Origin: Promethearchaeota archaeon
Lineage (GTDB): Archaea; Asgardarchaeota; Lokiarchaeia; Sigyniarchaeales; SOKP01
NCBI GenBank assembly: GCA_019057865.1
Contig: JAHLWP010000004.1
Span: 1-64,000 of the forward strand
Direction of reading: 5' to 3'
Length of the DNA stretch: 64,000 bases
The translations under genes and the position numbers were made by a program. This document shows positions 27,814 to 37,117 of the stretch, in pieces. Every line of letters begins with the position of its first letter. Positions within the stretch are counted from its first letter, which is position 1. The notes under the pieces are model-generated. The model worked only from the letters and a program-made list of their open reading frames with translations. It searched no databases and had not been told where the DNA came from.

Positions 27814-28875
27814 TTAATTATTCTCAGCAATACATTTTGCAAGTTTATAATATTTTTTAGAAGATTTCTTCCATGAATATTTTTTTATTAATTCCAATCC
27901 GTTTTTAATTATTTGGTTTTTCAAATAATCATCATTAATATATTCTAAGATCAAGTTAGCTAGAGTCTTATGATCTTTTGGGGGGAAATAAAGAGGGAAA
28001 TTTTGATATATTTCTCTAAATACAGGAATATCCGAGCAAATAACAGGTATACCACATGCCGCTGCTTCTAATCCTGGTAATCCAAAACCCTCATAAAGAG
28101 ATGGAAAAACAAAAAAATTGCATAAATTATATATTTCTATTAATCTCTCATCGCTTATACTTGTAAGATATATGATATCCTTTTCTAATCCTAAATTCTT
28201 TATTATTTTTGGATAACTAGGAGTTCCTACTCTAATCAACTTAATCTTTTTCTCCTTTTTTTTAAGAATGTAGAATGCTTTTAATAAAGTTAAAAAATCT
28301 TTTCTCCCTGTTTCAGTTCCAACATGTAAAATTTTCCTAAATTCAGGATAAAAAGGTGTTAATTCAGTAATTTTATTTTGAGGAATTGGCTTAAAGATTT
28401 CACGATTTATACCACATTTTATAACTATTATTTTCTCTTCAGGCACACCTAGAAATTTAATTATTTCATTTTTAGTAAAATCTGAAATTGCCATGATATA
28501 TTTACATCTTTTCAAACCTGATATTAAATACTTCTGGATAATCCATGGTTTTCTTTTTCCAATAAATACGTAAATATCAGCACAGGTTATAATCGTTTTA
28601 TTTCTATTTAAAAAGTATCCCAGATCGCCAAGATGTTGAAAACTTATATTAAAAACTACATCATCCTTTATTCTTTTTGAATTAAAATGACTAGAGAGTG
28701 GATAAAGAATATATCTTTTTGATAAATAATCTAAAGGATTTTTAGGAGGATTATAATATTCATAGGTAAATTTTAAATCTTTTTTGTCTTTCAGAGGTTT
28801 ACTTAATTCAATATGTACTCTTAAAATACCATTGATATAATTTAATTTTTGACCAATGAAAGTTTTAATTTCCAT
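27814..28875 (-). CDS. Family 4 (GT-B) glycosyltransferase
   Basis: A 353-residue GT-B enzyme. Its C-terminal donor-binding half has ILHVGTETGRKDFLTLLKAF and the signature FPSLYEGFGLPGLEAAACG with the E-x7-E spacing of GT4. The following segment IPVICSDIPVFREI is also typical. It probably transfers a hexose or mannose from a nucleotide sugar. It diverges from the next gene across 122 nt. Confidence 0.92.
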   Translation of the reverse strand: MEIKTFIGQKLNYINGILRVHIELSKPLKDKKDLKFTYEYYNPPKNPLDYLSKRYILYPLSSHFNSKRIKDDVVFNISFQHLGDLGYFLNRNKTIITCADIYVFIGKRKPWIIQKYLISGLKRCKYIMAISDFTKNEIIKFLGVPEEKIIVIKCGINREIFKPIPQNKITELTPFYPEFRKILHVGTETGRKDFLTLLKAFYILKKKEKKIKLIRVGTPSYPKIIKNLGLEKDIIYLTSISDERLIEIYNLCNFFVFPSLYEGFGLPGLEAAACGIPVICSDIPVFREIYQNFPLYFPPKDHKTLANLILEYINDDYLKNQIIKNGLELIKKYSWKKSSKKYYKLAKCIAENN

Positions 28876-28997
28876 ATTTTTAAATCAATGAATTTTACAT
28901 ATTGAATTTTTCCATCAATATTAGAATTTATTAAAAACCATGGAAGAAATTAATAATTAAATTAAAAATTGATAAATAATTCATTGTTAAATATATC
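28876..28997. promoter_or_regulatory. Divergent promoter region between GT4 and dehydratase genes
   Basis: This 122-nt AT-rich gap lies between two diverging start codons, so both promoters must lie here. Several A/T-only stretches are present; none can be singled out. Confidence 0.35.
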
Positions 28998-30149
28998 ATG
29001 GAAGATCTTATACCTATTAAAAATGTTATAAAAGAAAATCCTCGAGTTAAAGCACTTGAAAAGCAAGGTTTTATAATTAAGCCTGAGAACATCGAGGACT
29101 ATTTAGATGATTTCAAAAATAGGGTATCTGCTTTACCCAATAAAAATTATTGGAGAGAAAAACGCATATTAATAACAGGAATTAGTGGGTTTGCCGGCAG
29201 TCATTTAGCAGAACAATTATTAGATTTAGACTGTGAAGTTCATGGTACAATTCGGCGACATGCTGTACCGATGCATGAAAATATAGAGCACTTAAGAGGT
29301 AAAATTTTCCTCCATGAAGCTGATATAACTAGTGCCGAAAGAATGGGGGGAATCTTTGAAAAAGTAGAACCAAATGCCGTATTCCATCTTGCAGCTGAAT
29401 CATTTATACCAACATCCTTTAGAGAGCCTGCAAGGGTAGCTCACAATAATATAGTTGGTACTATTAAAATTTTTGAGGCAGCAAGAAGATTTGATAATGA
29501 ATTAGAAAGTATTCAAGTGGCTTGTAGTAGTGAACAATATGGATTAGTAGATCCTAATGAAGTTCCTGTTACAGAAGATTTAAAAAGAAATCCTTTTCGT
29601 CCCAGAAGTATATACGGAATAACTAAATGTGCTACTGAACAAATAGCATGGCTATACCATAGTGCATATGGAGCACCTAGCATTATCACGCGTGGTTTTA
29701 ATCATGAGGGTCCACGAAGAGGGATTCAATTTGTTACTAGTGTAATCCATCGACAAATAGTTGAAATTTTAAATAAGTCGAGGACTCGACTTATAATTGG
29801 AAATCCCAATTCAATTAGGGACTATACTCATGTTAAAGATACTGTAAATGCATATATTTTACTTTGTGAAAAAAAAAGATATGGTGAACCTTATAATGTA
29901 TGTTCAGGTAAAGGTATTACAATAGGTAATTATGCTAAAATAGCAAAAAAAGTTTTTAATGTTACTGCAGAAATCCTTATTGATCCAAAAAGAATGCGCC
30001 CAAGTGAAGTGCCTTTATTAATAGGTAAAAATGATAAAATAATAAAAGAAACCGGATGGCAACCTATAAGATCTATTATTGATATAATAAAAGAAGGTGT
30101 TCAATACTTTAAAGAACATCCAGAACAATTAGGAATTGAAGCACATTAA
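28998..30149 (+). CDS. GDP-mannose 4,6-dehydratase-like enzyme with an N-terminal extension
   Basis: An extended SDR of 383 residues. About 50 residues (PIKNVIKENPRVKALEKQGF...) precede the Rossmann motif ILITGISGFAGSHLAEQL. HEADITSAERM, HLAAESFIPTSFREP, ACSSEQYG and YGITKCATEQIA carry the catalytic residues. RDYTHVKDTVNAY is typical of GMD-type dehydratases. It is a second nucleotide-sugar dehydratase besides the one at 8750. The substrate may be GDP-mannose or another GDP- or UDP-sugar. Confidence 0.85.
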   Translation: MEDLIPIKNVIKENPRVKALEKQGFIIKPENIEDYLDDFKNRVSALPNKNYWREKRILITGISGFAGSHLAEQLLDLDCEVHGTIRRHAVPMHENIEHLRGKIFLHEADITSAERMGGIFEKVEPNAVFHLAAESFIPTSFREPARVAHNNIVGTIKIFEAARRFDNELESIQVACSSEQYGLVDPNEVPVTEDLKRNPFRPRSIYGITKCATEQIAWLYHSAYGAPSIITRGFNHEGPRRGIQFVTSVIHRQIVEILNKSRTRLIIGNPNSIRDYTHVKDTVNAYILLCEKKRYGEPYNVCSGKGITIGNYAKIAKKVFNVTAEILIDPKRMRPSEVPLLIGKNDKIIKETGWQPIRSIIDIIKEGVQYFKEHPEQLGIEAH

Positions 30150-30171
30150 AAAAATTAAGTCTTTTTGTAAA

Positions 30172-31407
30172 TCACCTATATTTAATTCCAAGAAAATTTA
30201 AAATCCTTTCTGTTGATTTACCATCAATGTATTTGTTAAATCTATTTCTTACTTTTATTCTTTTATCCTCATATTCCTTATCGATTTTATCTACATTTTT
30301 AATTCCATTTATTAAATCCTCAGCATTGTAAAAAATAGGGCCAGGAGCAATATCTTCCAAATTATATAATAAACCCCAATTTTTTGAGTAGTTTTCAAGA
30401 TCATAAGGGTATAAAAGAATTGGTCTATTTAATAATGAAAAATCGAGCATTGTTGATGAGTAATCAGTGATAAGAACATCTGTAATTAAATATAATTCTT
30501 CAATATTTGCACTTTTAGGAACATTTCTAATATTATGATAATCTTCGAAACTAATTTCTTTCACTAACATATGAGCTTTGATAAGAAATAAAGTAGCAGT
30601 TTGTTCAAGTAAATCATTTAATTTCTTTAAATCTAAAGAAGTAAAAGGGTTATTTAATTTGAAATCATCTCTCCAAGTAGGGCAATACAGAATAATTTTT
30701 TTTATATTTTTGGGAATCTCGTATTTATCCATTAAATTTACAATAAATTTTTCATCCTGATTATATAAAAGATCTAATTTTGGATATCCTAAACTAAGGA
30801 TCTTTTTAGGTGATACTTTAAAAGTTTTACTCAATATTTCGCGTTCTTTTTTATTTCCAGAGGGAGTTAATATATAATCAATATATTGATCATGTTTCAA
30901 TTTTAAACGAAAAATATCACTCCATTTGCTATAAATATACGATTTTTCGAAATCTTTATCTATTATCTTAATAGGAGTTCCATGCCAAGTGAATAGAATA
31001 GTTGTTTTTGGAGAAAATTTTATTGGTAATACATCTTCTAATCCATGAGAAATAAAAATATATTTAGCTTTACGTAATAATTTAATTGTCGCAAAACTAA
31101 AAAATGGAGTAACAGAATATCCCTTTTTTCTAATCTCTATTGTAACGTCTCTTAATTTTGCTATCCAAACTAAATTATAATCCGAATTTTTATTCAAATA
31201 TTCAAATAAGTATTTAGGATTGTCTAAATAAGCCCCTCCATAATGAGCTCCCATAATAATTAATTTTTCGTCTATTTTATCCTTCCATAATTTGGAAATG
31301 TTTTTTATAAAAAAAGGATAGATAATCTGTTTAAAAAAGTCGTATAGCTTATACTTCTTAATAAAAGATACCCTTTGAATTAAATTAAAAATAAAATTAC
31401 TTATCAT
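30172..31407 (-). CDS. CDP-glycerol glycerophosphotransferase family protein (TagB/TagF-like)
   Basis: An intact 411-residue GT-B-fold transferase. Motifs include FISHGLEDVLP, FTWHGTPIKIIDKDF, SLGYPKLDLLY, LYCPTWRDDF and VLITDYSSTMLDFSLLNRP. These are the catalytic and donor-binding blocks of teichoic-acid-type polymerases. In archaea such enzymes probably attach polyol phosphates to surface glycans. It is the complete relative of the broken gene at 20594-21528 and converges with the dehydratase, with 22 nt between stops. Confidence 0.9.
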   Translation of the reverse strand: MISNFIFNLIQRVSFIKKYKLYDFFKQIIYPFFIKNISKLWKDKIDEKLIIMGAHYGGAYLDNPKYLFEYLNKNSDYNLVWIAKLRDVTIEIRKKGYSVTPFFSFATIKLLRKAKYIFISHGLEDVLPIKFSPKTTILFTWHGTPIKIIDKDFEKSYIYSKWSDIFRLKLKHDQYIDYILTPSGNKKEREILSKTFKVSPKKILSLGYPKLDLLYNQDEKFIVNLMDKYEIPKNIKKIILYCPTWRDDFKLNNPFTSLDLKKLNDLLEQTATLFLIKAHMLVKEISFEDYHNIRNVPKSANIEELYLITDVLITDYSSTMLDFSLLNRPILLYPYDLENYSKNWGLLYNLEDIAPGPIFYNAEDLINGIKNVDKIDKEYEDKRIKVRNRFNKYIDGKSTERILNFLGIKYR

Positions 31408-31528
31408 AGATCAATTATTTTTATCTTGAAATTAATTAGAAAAAATTATAGCTAAAATAAAATTATTACTCTATTTTTCTTATTTCTCTTTAATTTATTT
31501 AGAAATAAATAAAATGAAAAAAATATAA

Positions 31529-32257
31529 TTATAAATTTAATTCCTTTCTCTGAATATTAATTAGTTGCATAATGCCTTTTTGTCCTAACTCTAATACGTC
31601 ATTCAATTTATCTTTGTTAAAAGTAGCCCCTTCTGCTGTGCCTTGAATTTCTATAAATTCTAGATCTTCATTTAAAACTAAGTTAAAATCAACATCTACC
31701 TTAGAATCTTCGCTATAATTAAGATCTAATATTACTTGATCATTTTTGATGCCTAATGAAATTGCCGCCGTAACTTTATAATCTGGAAATTCATGAATTA
31801 TTTGCTCATTATATAGATAATTTATTGCATCAAAAACAGCTACAAAAGCCCCAGTTATCGATGCACATCTCGTACCTCCATCTGCTTGTATTACATCACA
31901 GTCTACCTTGATTGTGCGTTCTCCTAATTTTTCATAATTAAAAGCAGCACGCATACTTCGACCGATTAATCTTTGGATTTCGTGTGTTCTTCCTTTTATC
32001 CTTTGTCTCTCTCTCTCTCTTGAATTTCGTACTTGTGTTGCTCGTGGTAACATATTATATTCTGCCGTTATCCATCCTGTTCCAGTATCTGCTAAAAACC
32101 GTGGAACATAATCCACAACTGAAGCTGTAATAATTATTTTCGTCGCACCTTGAGTAATTAAAACTGATCCTTCTGGGTATTTAAGATAATTCCTTTCTAT
32201 CGTTATTTTTCTCATTTCGTCAAATTTCCTTCCATCAAACCTTACTTTTCCAAGCAT
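31529..32257 (-). CDS. rph: RNase PH (bacterial type)
   Basis: Phosphorolytic 3'-5' exoribonuclease of 242 residues. RFDGRKFDEMRKITIERNYL, TGTGWITAEYNMLPRAT, RTHEIQRLIGRSMRA and VIQADGGTRCASITGAFVA match bacterial RNase PH closely. Archaeal Rrp41 differs in the first third of the protein. The C-terminal EGATFNKDKLNDVLELGQKGI is also RNase PH-like. It probably trims tRNA 3' ends. It stands alone, 148 nt after the pheA start, so it may have its own promoter. Acquisition from bacteria is likely. Confidence 0.88.
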   Translation of the reverse strand: MLGKVRFDGRKFDEMRKITIERNYLKYPEGSVLITQGATKIIITASVVDYVPRFLADTGTGWITAEYNMLPRATQVRNSRERERQRIKGRTHEIQRLIGRSMRAAFNYEKLGERTIKVDCDVIQADGGTRCASITGAFVAVFDAINYLYNEQIIHEFPDYKVTAAISLGIKNDQVILDLNYSEDSKVDVDFNLVLNEDLEFIEIQGTAEGATFNKDKLNDVLELGQKGIMQLINIQRKELNL

Positions 32258-32405
32258 ATGAACCGAACCAGATTTTTCTCAATTGTATTTTCTGTTAAAT
32301 CTAACTAATATTAACTATTTTTTATACCTTATTTAAAATAAGTATTATTAATATATTTTTAGGAATGTGAAAATAACATAGTATAAAAAAGCTGAAAATA
32401 AACAT

Positions 32406-33497
32406 TTAAGTCATAGGATATGATCCTAAAATTTTATGCCATATCACAATTGTATTCATGTTTTCTAAAACTTTCTTTACCTTAGGATTATCCTTATCCC
32501 CTTCAAAATCCATAATAAAAATATACTCCCAACGGCCTCTTCTACGAGGACGGGACTCAATTTTAAGCAAATTAATTTCTGCATCAGCATAAAGTTTTAA
32601 TACTCTGTATAAAGCTCCTGGAATATGTCGGGTAACAAATAATATTGATGTCTTAATTTTGCCTTCTTTTTCAATATTCTCTTTCTTCGAAATTATAAGG
32701 AATCTTGTAGAATTTAATAAATTATCCTCGATTTTTGAGTGTAAGATTTTTAAACCGTAAACATCACTGGCAAATTCCGTACCAATCGCGGCATAAGACT
32801 CACTATTTAATTCCTTAACTCTACGAACTGCTTCTGCTGTAGAATTAACATCTATTATATCCGCTGTTGGTATATTTGCTTTAATCCAATTTCTTGTTTG
32901 AACAAAAGCTTGAGGGTGGGATAAAATAGTTCTAATCCTTGATAAATTGGATCTTTCCAATGAGATTAAATTTTGAATAATCCGAAGCTCAATTTCTCCA
33001 TATATAAAAATATCTTTATCGATTAACAAATCAAGAGTTTCTCTAACTGTACCTTGAAGGCTATTTTCAATAGGAATTACCCCAAATTCTATATTTTCTT
33101 TTTCAATATTTATAAAAATCTCTGATATAGAATTATAGGGAAGAAATTCTGTACCTGCTTTGGGAAAAAATTCAAGAGCAGCTTGATGCGTAAATGTTCC
33201 TTTAGGGCCTAGATATCCGACTTTTGGAATAACCCCTTGAATTGATCTACTGGCACTCAAAATTTCCTTCCATATTGCCTTAACACTTTCTGGTTTTAAT
33301 ATTTTTGATTGAGATTTTATCCTTTCAAGTATCTCTCTTTCTCTTTCGGGCTGAAAAACTTCAAGATTTAACAGTTTTTTGATCTCTCCTATCTTAGAAA
33401 CCGTTATACCTCTTTTATTCAACAGTTCAATTATCTCACTATCAATCTGATCAATTAATTTCCTATATTCTTTTAATTGTTTAGTATTTTCTTCCAT
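32406..33497 (-). CDS. pheA: Bifunctional chorismate mutase / prephenate dehydratase (P-protein)
   Basis: Makes phenylpyruvate from chorismate. The 363 residues form three domains: chorismate mutase AroQ at about 1-90 (YRKLIDQIDSEIIELLNKR), prephenate dehydratase at about 95-275 (GYLGPKGTFTHQAA, IPIENSLQGTV, NSTRFLII), and a C-terminal ACT domain with the phenylalanine-binding ESRPRRRG motif. Feedback inhibition by phenylalanine is expected. It is the third gene of the leftward series pheS-pheT-pheA, 30 nt after pheT. Confidence 0.95.
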   Translation of the reverse strand: MEENTKQLKEYRKLIDQIDSEIIELLNKRGITVSKIGEIKKLLNLEVFQPEREREILERIKSQSKILKPESVKAIWKEILSASRSIQGVIPKVGYLGPKGTFTHQAALEFFPKAGTEFLPYNSISEIFINIEKENIEFGVIPIENSLQGTVRETLDLLIDKDIFIYGEIELRIIQNLISLERSNLSRIRTILSHPQAFVQTRNWIKANIPTADIIDVNSTAEAVRRVKELNSESYAAIGTEFASDVYGLKILHSKIEDNLLNSTRFLIISKKENIEKEGKIKTSILFVTRHIPGALYRVLKLYADAEINLLKIESRPRRRGRWEYIFIMDFEGDKDNPKVKKVLENMNTIVIWHKILGSYPMT

Positions 33498-33527
33498 AAT
33501 AATAAATAATAGTTGTTTAAAAATAAA

Positions 33528-35204
33528 TTATAAAAAATCCTGTAGATTTAATTCGAAAGCAGCAACAGGAAACTCTAATTTAAAGTTGAGTAAAACTTCA
33601 GGATGAATTTCGCCTATCTCACCTACTTTACTACCCTTTAAATAAATCTCTCCATAACGACCATCTATATAGCTAAGATTCTTATTAGGTTTTATTTCAA
33701 AATCGTTTTCATATCCAAGTGAGATCATTATAAAGTCTAAAGTAGATCTAATCTCTGTGAAATCAGCTTCATCATGATAGGAAGTAGCAGAAAGATGGAC
33801 TTCTCTTTTAGTACCCGTTTCCTCATCAGGGTCCAATAATATTACATCTCCTACTTCAAAAATCCTTATTGGCTTTTCTTCAGATCTGTTTAATAGTAAA
33901 GTATCCATTAGTTGAGGTAATAATTTCTTCCTCGTTGTATTGTATTCTTTTGAAATTGGATTAGCAATTTCAACTATATTTGTTTTATCATAATTTTGCT
34001 TCATAAGATCATATTGTTTTTCAGAACTTGTTAGGATAAAATTAAGTATTTCTAAATATCCTGCCCCTATCATAATTTTTCTTATTTTACTTGAAAAATC
34101 TTGGATAGGATGATATGCTCCTACACCACCTTCCCTAATTGTAAGTGGTAAATTAAAATATCCATAACCAATAGCACATTCTTCAGTAAAATCTACTGGA
34201 TGCATTATGTCTCCTCGGTATGCCGGAACCCAGATATCTAAGTAGCCATTCTTTTTAGATTTCTTAGCCTCCATTCTAATCTTTTGAAAACATTTTATCA
34301 TTTCTGTCAATGATAATTTTAAGCCAATAACATCATTTATATAACCAGCTTTTACTTCCCATTTTTTGGGATTTAGATTAGGAGTGATAATTTCTTTTCC
34401 TCCTTGATAACTTACTTTTACGCTTTCTATTTTTGCTCCCATATCTAATAACGTTGTTGATAAAATATTCAATGCTAAATTCACTGCTTTAAAATCAGTA
34501 CCAGTTAAATCCAAAAACAAATTTTCTGTATCATCTGTAACAGTAGTAAGTACACCATTTATAATTGGGGGAAATGAAAGAACTTCATCGTTATTATCAA
34601 AAATTATAGGATAAACGTCTTTCCCTTCTAAAATATGGGCATATTCAATACCTTTATCATGCAATAACAAAATCTCTTCCAAATTCATAGGATATCCATC
34701 TCCATGTAGAGGTATGAAACTAACTGAATCTGGCTTTACTGCTGTATACCTATAAGGAGGTATAATTTTATCTAAATCATGAACTCCAATAGCAACCTTT
34801 CTTCTGTCTCTTCCTACTGCCCAATGTAAGTGTTCTTGTATATTCATTAAAGTAGCAACCTCATCCTCATCTAAATCAATATCTCGAATAACTCCGCAAA
34901 CTATATATGGTCTAACTTTTTTTACACTAGGATCTACATTGAGGGTAATTTCTCCTGGTCTAACTTCGTATGAGGGAATTCCTAGTTCGATCTCATAATA
35001 TCCTTTAAGTGCCCTAGCAATTCCCTCCGGACTTGAAAAATCAGGTCTATTGGGATTATATTCTACCTTAACTTTTTGTTCTTCTACGTTAGTATCTTCT
35101 AAATCTAATCCTATCCATTGTAAATCGTATTCTAATTCTTTTAAGTCTAATTTCTTTCCAACTAACCTTTCTAATCTTTCAATTTTTAATTCAATAGTAG
35201 GCAT
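33528..35204 (-). CDS. pheT: Phenylalanyl-tRNA synthetase beta subunit
   Basis: A 558-residue archaeal/eukaryotic-type PheRS beta. KVEYNPNRPDFSSPEGIARAL, the B3/B4-like region (LDLTGTDFKAVNLALNIL), B5 and the class II-like core GYGYFNLPLT are seen. It lacks the N-terminal tRNA-binding domain of bacterial beta subunits, as expected for this type. The start is supported by GAGGTG, 5 nt before the ATG. The gap from pheS is only 9 nt. Confidence 0.96.
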   Translation of the reverse strand: MPTIELKIERLERLVGKKLDLKELEYDLQWIGLDLEDTNVEEQKVKVEYNPNRPDFSSPEGIARALKGYYEIELGIPSYEVRPGEITLNVDPSVKKVRPYIVCGVIRDIDLDEDEVATLMNIQEHLHWAVGRDRRKVAIGVHDLDKIIPPYRYTAVKPDSVSFIPLHGDGYPMNLEEILLLHDKGIEYAHILEGKDVYPIIFDNNDEVLSFPPIINGVLTTVTDDTENLFLDLTGTDFKAVNLALNILSTTLLDMGAKIESVKVSYQGGKEIITPNLNPKKWEVKAGYINDVIGLKLSLTEMIKCFQKIRMEAKKSKKNGYLDIWVPAYRGDIMHPVDFTEECAIGYGYFNLPLTIREGGVGAYHPIQDFSSKIRKIMIGAGYLEILNFILTSSEKQYDLMKQNYDKTNIVEIANPISKEYNTTRKKLLPQLMDTLLLNRSEEKPIRIFEVGDVILLDPDEETGTKREVHLSATSYHDEADFTEIRSTLDFIMISLGYENDFEIKPNKNLSYIDGRYGEIYLKGSKVGEIGEIHPEVLLNFKLEFPVAAFELNLQDFL

Positions 35205-35213
35205 TTTATCACC

Positions 35214-36755
35214 TCATTTAAGATATGATTGCTTTCTCAACCATTTAATTGGATTAATATAAAAATCTCTAATATCTGTTCGATCATAATATAGCATTGC
35301 AATTCTTTCAAGACCTTGACCCCAAGCTAATACACGTGTAGGCTCTTTAATTCCCCATGGATAGGTAACTTCTGGTCGAAAAATTCCTGAGCCTCCCATT
35401 TCTAACCATTCATCTAATTTATCATAATATACCGAAACTTCCATACTAGGTTCTGTATAAGGAAAGAATCCTGGTCGAGTAACTATCTTCTTAAAACCCA
35501 TTTTTCTATAGAATTCCGATAATAATCCAATTAAATCACATAGAGTAACATTATCATCGATTACAATCCCTTCTACTTGAGTGAATTCTGCTAAATGAGA
35601 TTTATCAAGTTTTTCATTTCGAAATACTCTATCCACACAAAATACTTTTACTGGTACTTTCTCGTTGTTTCTATAAAATTGGGCCAATCTCCTCATAGTT
35701 GTGGCAGTAGTATGGGGTCTTAATACCGTTTTCTTTGCAATGTTTTCATCCCATTCATACCCCCATCCAATAGATCCACTATCACCGCCATTTTCATGAG
35801 TTTTTTTCACAGCCAAAACTCTATCCTTTTCTGGCAACTTTGCGACTTTTGGGTTATTTAAATAAAATGTATCTTGTAATTCTCTTGCAGGGTGATCTTG
35901 TGGTTGAAATAAAGCATCGAAATTGTAAAAAGCACTTTCTATAATTGGACCCCTTATTTCTATAAAACCCATTGATAAAAATATTTCTCTTATTTCATTA
36001 ATTAAATTTACTAATGGATGAATTTTCCCTGCCTTTAATAACGGACCTGGTTTAGTGACATCAAAGGGTTTCAAATTATAATTTTTCCAAGTGCCAGAGC
36101 TTAGCATCTCTGAAGTAATTTTGCTAATTTGCTTCAATTCTTTTATTTCAGAAATTGGGATAGATTTACCTTTTTTTGTTAAATAAATAATTCTTTGAGT
36201 TTTACGAACCTTGTTCATCAATTTCCTTTTGTTTAAAATATCAAATTGCATTAATTCCTCTTTTGATAAAATAGAATAATCGACTATCTCATTACTCTCG
36301 AATTTCTTAAGAAATTTTTCTAATTGTGTTTCAGGAAATTCTTCAGCAATAAGAAAGATTTTATTTTCCCCCGTAGCTTTACTTTGGGCAACCCATTTAT
36401 TTTTTTTTAAATTAGAAATGCCAACATAAAAAAGATTTTCATCTAATTTAGCTTGTCCTCTCAAATCATCTAAGTTAATTTCTTTAATCTCATTTTTTAA
36501 TAATATTTGAAGAATTTGACGTTCTGGTAATCCTTTTTCCAAATAAGTTAACCCTTCTTGACTTAAAGAAACTTGATACATTTCTTCTTCTCTAAATCCT
36601 CCTAAGTTATTATCAATTAAATCATTTATAGCAGACATGAGTACAATATAATCAACATTAAGTTCTTTTGCTAATTTTGATGCCTCTATTTCAATATCTT
36701 TTTCTTGAAGAATTTTCAAAATATTAATAACTTGTTTTTTTAGCTCAATACTCAT
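35214..36755 (-). CDS. pheS: Phenylalanyl-tRNA synthetase alpha subunit
   Basis: The 513-residue catalytic subunit. The N-terminal 200 residues form winged-helix DNA-binding-like domains, as in archaeal and eukaryotic alpha subunits. The class II core follows, with motif 1 around HPLVNLINEIREIFLSMGF, HPARELQDTFYL, motif 2 KVFCVDRVFRNEKLDKSH and motif 3 GLERIAMLYYDRTDIR. It leads the phenylalanine operon and is preceded by a structured intergenic region. Confidence 0.96.
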   Translation of the reverse strand: MSIELKKQVINILKILQEKDIEIEASKLAKELNVDYIVLMSAINDLIDNNLGGFREEEMYQVSLSQEGLTYLEKGLPERQILQILLKNEIKEINLDDLRGQAKLDENLFYVGISNLKKNKWVAQSKATGENKIFLIAEEFPETQLEKFLKKFESNEIVDYSILSKEELMQFDILNKRKLMNKVRKTQRIIYLTKKGKSIPISEIKELKQISKITSEMLSSGTWKNYNLKPFDVTKPGPLLKAGKIHPLVNLINEIREIFLSMGFIEIRGPIIESAFYNFDALFQPQDHPARELQDTFYLNNPKVAKLPEKDRVLAVKKTHENGGDSGSIGWGYEWDENIAKKTVLRPHTTATTMRRLAQFYRNNEKVPVKVFCVDRVFRNEKLDKSHLAEFTQVEGIVIDDNVTLCDLIGLLSEFYRKMGFKKIVTRPGFFPYTEPSMEVSVYYDKLDEWLEMGGSGIFRPEVTYPWGIKEPTRVLAWGQGLERIAMLYYDRTDIRDFYINPIKWLRKQSYLK

Positions 36756-36932
36756 GGTTCTAAATTAAATTAATTATATTTTTCAGTATATATATTTTAA
36801 ATATTTAATCTATTTAAATCTTTCGTGGAAAAACTCGCTGTAAATCGCTCTATCATGAATTAGAGTAATAATATATAATAAAAAAGATTATATAACACTA
36901 TTTTTTAGTAAAAGTCTGAAAATAATGCCGCA

Positions 36933-36974
36933 GCCAAGGGAATAACATCAAATCTATTTAATTATTACCTTGGC
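36933..36974. repeat. Inverted repeat, 12 of 13 bp paired
   Basis: GCCAAGGGAATAA at 36933-36945 pairs with TTATTACCTTGGC at 36962-36974, with one mismatch at the eighth position and a 16-nt loop. It lies about 180 nt before the pheS start. The arms are unusually GC-rich for this region. It may be an RNA hairpin or a protein-binding site. Confidence 0.6.
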
Positions 36975-36994
36975 AGAATAAAAACATCAAAGAA

Positions 36995-37077
36995 AAATGA
37001 ATCTTGATTGAGTTTATATTTTATACACATATTATCTATATAAGAACTCATACTTTACTCTACTCAAGTATTCATTT
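36995..37077. repeat. Long imperfect inverted repeat
   Basis: AAATGAATCTTGATTGAG (36995-37012) is nearly complementary to CTACTCAAGTATTCATTT (37060-37077). Inside these arms, TGAGTT near 37009 pairs with AACTCA near 37046. Together they could fold as one extended stem. It begins about 40 nt downstream of the coaD stop in the coaD direction, so it may act as a 3' structure for coaD or as an independent RNA. Confidence 0.45.
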
Positions 37078-37117
37078 ATTTATAATTGAATATATTAATT
37101 CTAACTAAAAAATTTTG

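Larger units (their letters stand above)
36756..37117. promoter_or_regulatory. Structured intergenic region upstream of the pheS-pheT-pheA operon
   Basis: This 362-nt gap lies between coaD and pheS, both on the minus strand. It contains a 13-bp near-perfect hairpin (36933-36974) and a longer imperfect one (36995-37077), listed separately. It has GC-richer patches than other gaps, including ACTCGCTGTAAATCGCTC near 36846-36863. No ORF or tRNA is apparent. It could hold the pheS promoter and leader, a small RNA, or both. Confidence 0.45.

Noticed and set aside
31529..32257. Annotation as exosome subunit Rrp41
   Set aside because: The N-terminal third and the TGTGW...MLPRAT motif are those of bacterial RNase PH, not Rrp41.
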